Assembly: GCA_018675995.1 (NCBI GenBank)
Contig: JABGWZ010000105.1
Location: 1-64,000 of the forward strand
Reading direction: 5' to 3'
Source: Opitutia bacterium
Lineage (GTDB): Bacteria > Verrucomicrobiota > Verrucomicrobiia > Opitutales > Seribacteraceae
DNA length: 64,000 nt
How positions within the stretch are numbered: position 1 is the stretch's first letter; the number at the start of each line of letters is the position of its first letter. A program made the translations under genes and the position numbers. Below are positions 60,277 to 64,000 of this stretch, piece after piece. Under the pieces are notes generated by a model. The model did no database searches. It saw only the letters and a list, made by a program, of their open reading frames with translations, and was not told the DNA's origin.

Positions 60277-60325
60277 TGTTCTTCATTAAAGCATGAATTA
60301 CGTTTAAAGTCGCTTACATTATTCT

Positions 60326-60964
60326 ATGGTAAAAAGTCTAAATTGTTTAATCTCTGCGGGGCCAACAAGAGAATGGATTGACCCCGTACGGTTTATATCT
60401 AATCCGTCTTCTGGTAAAATGGGATATGCTTTAGCGAGCGAAGCATATAAACGAAATTTTAAGGTAAATCTAGTTTCTGGTCCCGTTTTATTGCCAATAG
60501 AAAAAGGAATTTATGTTACTTATGTTGAATCTGCAGAGGAAATGTCAATTGCTATGATGTCTCAATTTAATGAAGCTGACCTAATTATTATGTGTGCTGC
60601 AGTTTGTGACCATAAGCCTACGAAAATGTGGAGCCAAAAGAGAAAAAAAGCTGATTTCCCCCCTTCAATTGAATTAGTTCCAACACAGGATATTTTATTC
60701 GAATTAGGAAAAAGAAAGAAAGAAAATCAGAAATTAATCGGTTTTGCTGCAGAAACAGAAAGTTGTGAGGAAAATGCAAAAAAGAAATTAAATCTTAAAA
60801 ATTTAGATTGGATTGCATTAAACGATGTGTCGATAAAAGAGATTGGTTTTGAGTCAGAGTTGAATGAAGTAACTTTATATTCATCTAGTGAAAAGAAAGT
60901 TAAACTTAGCATTGCAACTAAAGAAGAGCTAGCGGAACAAATTTTTGATATTATAACCAAGTGA
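60326..60964 (+). CDS. coaB: Phosphopantothenoylcysteine synthetase (stand-alone CoaB)
   Basis: Joins cysteine to 4'-phosphopantothenate in CoA synthesis. The 212 residues match only the C-terminal half of the usual CoaBC fusion: SAGPTREWIDPVRFISN, SSGKMGYALA, AAVCDHKP (family AAVADY/F), IGFAAET and the NDVS loop. The KIKK-type lysines are present as KRKKADF. The decarboxylase half (CoaC) must be elsewhere. The stop overlaps the GTG start of a histidine kinase (GTGA). Confidence 0.9.
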   Translation: MVKSLNCLISAGPTREWIDPVRFISNPSSGKMGYALASEAYKRNFKVNLVSGPVLLPIEKGIYVTYVESAEEMSIAMMSQFNEADLIIMCAAVCDHKPTKMWSQKRKKADFPPSIELVPTQDILFELGKRKKENQKLIGFAAETESCEENAKKKLNLKNLDWIALNDVSIKEIGFESELNEVTLYSSSEKKVKLSIATKEELAEQIFDIITK

Positions 60965-62151
60965 AAACATCTAAAAGCCCACTTGACAAGGTATTAGGAA
61001 AACTCGATGACCTCGACGAGGTCAATCTTGGCATCCTAGTTCAGAGACTAGCTCGTGAGAGAAAATTACTGGAGACAGTGTTTGATGTTATTCGAGATGG
61101 AATTTTAGTATTAGATGATACGGGTATGATAAGTTATGCGAATATTCAAGGTAAAAGACTGATCGGGTTAAAAGACAACCCAACCGGACAGATTTCTTTA
61201 TTGCGTGTTGCTCCCGAAATTGCATGTGCCTTGGGTTTAGACCAAGGAAACGAAGGTATGCAAGCGGAAGTGATTGTGAGAGAAATGGAAATTTCCTATC
61301 CAGAATTGAGGTATATTCGATTATATGCTGTTCCGATTGAGGAAACCGTAATGAATAAATCTCAAAACATGAAAATCGGTTTGGCGATTATAATAACTGA
61401 TATCACCCAAGATAAGGTTAGCCTTGACCAAAGAATAGAAAGCGAAAAGGTTTCAAGTATCATGGATTTAGCTGCTGGAGTTGCTCATGAACTTGGAAAC
61501 CCCCTTAATTCAATAAACATTCATTTACAGGTTTTAAAAAGAAATTTTACAAGTGAAAAAAATAATCCCGAAAAAACCGAGAAATCTTTAACTACATGTA
61601 TAAATGAGGTTGAAAGACTGGATGGTATAATAGCACATTTTCTTAAAGCAATTCGCCCACAAACACCAGATTTCAAGAAAATTAATTTACTTAAAATAAT
61701 TGAAGAAACAGTTCACTTAAAAAAAGATGAATTAAGTGCAAAAGAAATTAATATCTCGATGGAAGCGGGTGTAAGAGAGCCCATTATAAATGGTGATTTT
61801 GAGCAACTAAAACAAGTTTTTTTCAACGTTATTGGAAACGCAATTGATGCAATTTCTTGCAACTCTGAAATTCGAGTTTTGACTGGACGAGAGGACCGTT
61901 TTGTTTTTGTGAAAATTATAGACCACGGTAGCGGAATAAACAAAGAAGATTTATCTAAAGTATTCGAACCATATTATACCACCAAAAAAAGTGGCCACGG
62001 AATTGGTATGATGATAGTACATAGAATAATGAGAGACCATGGTGGGGACATTGGAATAGACAGTAAACCTGATGCGGGCACTATAGTAACTCTAAGGTTT
62101 CCGCGTTCCTCATCCCGTGGTAGGTTGTTGGAGTCAAGTAACACTGTATAA
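60961..62151 (+). CDS. Soluble NtrB-like sensor histidine kinase
   Basis: 396 residues, no membrane helix, so a cytoplasmic sensor. PAS-like domain about residues 40-150 (DGILVLDDTGMISYANIQG), dimerisation domain with phospho-accepting H176 (AAGVAHELGNPLNSI), and HATPase domain with N box (NVIGNAIDAI), DHGSGI, and FEPYYTTKKSGHGIGM. The GTG start overlaps the coaB stop by 4 bases. The next gene is a sigma-54 response regulator, so the two form a two-component pair. The signal is unknown; nitrogen status is only one option. Confidence 0.92.
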   Translation: MKTSKSPLDKVLGKLDDLDEVNLGILVQRLARERKLLETVFDVIRDGILVLDDTGMISYANIQGKRLIGLKDNPTGQISLLRVAPEIACALGLDQGNEGMQAEVIVREMEISYPELRYIRLYAVPIEETVMNKSQNMKIGLAIIITDITQDKVSLDQRIESEKVSSIMDLAAGVAHELGNPLNSINIHLQVLKRNFTSEKNNPEKTEKSLTTCINEVERLDGIIAHFLKAIRPQTPDFKKINLLKIIEETVHLKKDELSAKEINISMEAGVREPIINGDFEQLKQVFFNVIGNAIDAISCNSEIRVLTGREDRFVFVKIIDHGSGINKEDLSKVFEPYYTTKKSGHGIGMMIVHRIMRDHGGDIGIDSKPDAGTIVTLRFPRSSSRGRLLESSNTV

Positions 62152-62162
62152 TAACTCGAAAC

Positions 62163-63536
62163 ATGAAACCGAATCTTCTAATAGTCGATGATGAACGCCA
62201 TACTCGAGATGGACTGGAGATGGCTTTAGAGGATAAGTTTGAAGTTTTTTTAGCAGCTAATCCTAATGAAGCGTTCAATGTTATGAATGCCGAGCCATTA
62301 GAAGTGGTCCTGACCGATTTGAAAATGGGCAGTGAATCAGGAATGACCGTGATCGATAAAGCAATTTCATTAGAGCATAAGCCGATTTGTATCATGATGA
62401 CTGCCTATGGTGAAGTGGATGTTGCTGTGGAAGCTATGAAAAGGGGAGCTTTTGATTTTCTTTCAAAACCAGTAAATTTGGAAAAGCTCGATCTTTTAAT
62501 TAAGCGGGGCTTGGACACCAAAAAATTAAAAGCAGAGAACCAAAATTTACATCATAGACTCGATAAGAAATTTAGCTTTGACGGGATTTTAGGGAAATCA
62601 CAAGCACTCGAAAAAGTTTTAGAAAAAGTAAAGCTAGTTGGACCTTCAAGAGCTACAATTCTGATTACTGGCGACACGGGTACGGGAAAAGAATTAATTG
62701 CTCAATCTATTCACCAAAATAGTGAGAGATCAAGAGGGCCGTTTGTACCCATACACTGTGCAGCTTTACCTTCAAATCTTTTAGAAAGTGAATTATTCGG
62801 ACATGAAAAGGGAGCTTTCACAGGTGCTTCTGATAGACGAATTGGTCGTTTTGAATCGGCTGATAAAGGGACACTCTTTTTAGATGAAATTGGAGAGATT
62901 GATTCAGCTACACAAATCAAACTGCTCCGCTTTTTAGAAACTAAATCTATTGAACGCCTCGGTAGTTTGAAGACTATTGAAGTTGACACTAGGCTCGTCT
63001 GTGCAACGAACAAGAACCTGCTAGACATGGCTCAAAAAGGGAACTTCAGGGAAGACCTTTATTATCGACTGAATGTTGTTACCATTGAACTTCCCCCGTT
63101 AAAAGTGCGTGATGGCGATATCCCTCTTTTATTGGATCATTTTTTGAGTCATTTTTCCAACGAGAATAACTTTCCATGTCCAACTCTCTCCGTAGAAGTC
63201 ATAGAAATTTTAACTTCATATCCTTGGCCTGGAAATATTCGTGAGCTCAGAAATTTTTGCGAAAACCTAGTCGTTTTGAACAGAGGAGGTGAGATCACTT
63301 CCTATGATTTAGAACCGCGCTTTTTAAATAGTGTAGACGGAGGAAGCGAACCATCACAAACCTTCAGTCCAAATTTATTAGTTGAGGAAAATGAAAAAAG
63401 ACTTTTGCGTAACGCCCTTTTACAGTCAGGTGGGAACAGAACAAAAGCAGCAGAGCTAATGGGTGTAAGTCGAAGAACGCTTCATCGTAAATTAGTGCGT
63501 TGGCCAGAATTAGATATTCAAAAAGAAGCAAGCTAA
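62163..63536 (+). CDS. Sigma-54-dependent response regulator (NtrC family)
   Basis: 457 residues in three domains. Receiver 1-120 with phospho-accepting D52 (LTDLKMG) and K102 (SKP). AAA+ domain 140-370 with Walker A GDTGTGK (170-176), the sigma-54 contact GAFTGA (217-222), and Walker B GTLFLDEIGE (236-245). C-terminal Fis-type HTH near residues 420-450 (NRTKAAELMGVSRRTLHRKL). It binds enhancers and opens sigma-54 promoters when phosphorylated, presumably by the kinase 11 bases upstream. Target genes are not evident in the window. Confidence 0.95.
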   Translation: MKPNLLIVDDERHTRDGLEMALEDKFEVFLAANPNEAFNVMNAEPLEVVLTDLKMGSESGMTVIDKAISLEHKPICIMMTAYGEVDVAVEAMKRGAFDFLSKPVNLEKLDLLIKRGLDTKKLKAENQNLHHRLDKKFSFDGILGKSQALEKVLEKVKLVGPSRATILITGDTGTGKELIAQSIHQNSERSRGPFVPIHCAALPSNLLESELFGHEKGAFTGASDRRIGRFESADKGTLFLDEIGEIDSATQIKLLRFLETKSIERLGSLKTIEVDTRLVCATNKNLLDMAQKGNFREDLYYRLNVVTIELPPLKVRDGDIPLLLDHFLSHFSNENNFPCPTLSVEVIEILTSYPWPGNIRELRNFCENLVVLNRGGEITSYDLEPRFLNSVDGGSEPSQTFSPNLLVEENEKRLLRNALLQSGGNRTKAAELMGVSRRTLHRKLVRWPELDIQKEAS

Positions 63537-63546
63537 TTGACGGAAA

Positions 63547-63621
<75 letters not shown>

Positions 63622-63690
63622 TTCAAGTGCAATTATGAGGCATCCTTTGATTTCTGTCAATCATCAGGATACACTATGGGATTATTATAT

Positions 63691-63723
63691 AAAAAAGGCC
63701 CTCGCTATTCCAACGAGGGCCTT
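63691..63723 (-). terminator. Strong intrinsic terminator for minus-strand transcription
   Basis: A perfect 10-base stem (AAGGCCCTCG/CGAGGGCCTT, loop of 9). On the minus strand it is followed by a T-run (the AAAAAA at 63691-63696 on the plus strand). It lies downstream of the TonB-dependent receptor gene and before tRNA-Asn. Confidence 0.8.
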
Positions 63724-63764
63724 ATGCATATTTTTCAACTTTTTTTCCGTCAAGTTTAAATTTT

Positions 63765-63805
63765 CCTCGTCCCGTTTAAGCCACCGGGACGAGGTTTTCC
63801 GTTTT
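63765..63805 (+). terminator. Second hairpin terminator, mainly plus-strand
   Basis: Perfect 10-base stem CCTCGTCCCG/CGGGACGAGG with a 10-base loop, followed on the plus strand by TTTTCCGTTTTT. On the minus strand a short AAAATTT follows, so it favours plus-strand termination. With the first hairpin it gives a tandem barrier between opposing units. Confidence 0.7.
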
Positions 63806-63865
63806 TGTTATCTGCCCGAAACAAAAACTATATTTTCAAGGTTATAAACTTGAAACAAACAAAGT

Positions 63866-64000
63866 TTAGAAATCATAAGACATCCCCACGCTTATGGCAC
63901 GAGGCTTTCCGACACGGTAACCGTCAGGTAGCACGCTGTGAACATATGTTTCGTCTGTTAAATTCGTAACCTTTGTGAAAACTGTTACTCCTTCGCTGAC
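63866..64000 (-). CDS. TonB-dependent receptor, C-terminal end (5' part outside window)
   Basis: 44 residues of the end of an outer membrane beta-barrel receptor, read on the minus strand from the window edge. The last strands show the family signature: VTNLTDETY, then Gly/Pro-rich loop, VGKPRAISVGM and the terminal SYDF with C-terminal Phe needed for barrel assembly. Such receptors import siderophores, vitamins or glycans with TonB energy. The ligand cannot be told from this part. Two hairpin terminators lie downstream. Confidence 0.85.
   Translation of the reverse strand, partial: VSEGVTVFTKVTNLTDETYVHSVLPDGYRVGKPRAISVGMSYDF

Noticed and set aside
63635-63847. A 70-residue plus-strand gene at the right end
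   Set aside because: It spans both terminator hairpins, has no recognisable motif, and conflicts with the terminator function.

Overview
The window is a stretch of AT-rich bacterial chromosome carrying almost only core genes. A TonB-dependent receptor C-terminus at the right edge shows a Gram-negative cell. The gene content (Mg-type HemB, class-2 PyrD, an inactive PyrC' next to PyrB, a charged N-terminal tail on S11, a tail on L17, no L30) and low GC suggest a marine Verrucomicrobiota of the Opitutae/Puniceicoccales kind. That placement is inference: no rRNA gene is present to confirm it. No insertion sequence, prophage, CRISPR array or rRNA operon was seen.

Layout. 1-4.8 kb: C-terminal part of a rhomboid protease, a Prc/Tsp periplasmic protease, then prmC and prfA on the minus strand (release factor 1 and the enzyme that methylates it). 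4.9-8.1 kb: a HAD phosphatase, then pyrB with an abutting dihydroorotase-like gene whose catalytic residues are lost. 8.1-10.4 kb: a very AT-rich pocket with a CPBP membrane protease broken at an A10 run, tsaE, and a long unrecognised gene, ended by tRNA-Leu(AAG). 10.5-16.4 kb: a MORN-like membrane-anchored protein, pyrD, an acidic unknown, hemB and an SLC13-type permease. 16.4-23.2 kb: gyrB-gyrA behind a clear promoter and a leader inverted repeat, a DEDDh exonuclease, an inositol-monophosphatase-family (HisN-like) gene and tRNA-Gly.

23.3-52.8 kb is a nearly unbroken information-processing block on the plus strand: tRNA-Thr, tuf, tRNA-Trp, secE, nusG, rplKAJL, rpoBC, rpsL, rpsG, fusA, then the S10, spc and alpha clusters (rpsJ to rplQ, including secY and rpoA). 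These genes make ribosomal proteins, both large RNA polymerase subunits plus alpha, elongation factors and the Sec channel. tuf sits before secE rather than after fusA, and rpmD (L30), adk, map, infA and rpmJ are not in their usual places. Most start codons here lack a Shine-Dalgarno sequence; rplL and rplX are clear exceptions.

53-59.5 kb: guaA, hisD-hisC-hisB-hisH and citrate synthase. 59.5-64 kb: a minus-strand membrane protein, a stand-alone CoaB, an NtrB-like soluble histidine kinase translationally coupled to it, a sigma-54 response regulator, tRNA-Asn, two strong hairpin terminators and the end of the TonB-dependent receptor.

I found no convincing wholly new multi-gene system. The observations most worth following are the dead dihydroorotase beside pyrB, the A34 tRNA-Leu, the A10 frameshift in the CPBP gene, the ribosomal protein tails, the gyrB leader inverted repeat and the lack of Shine-Dalgarno sites in ribosomal protein genes.
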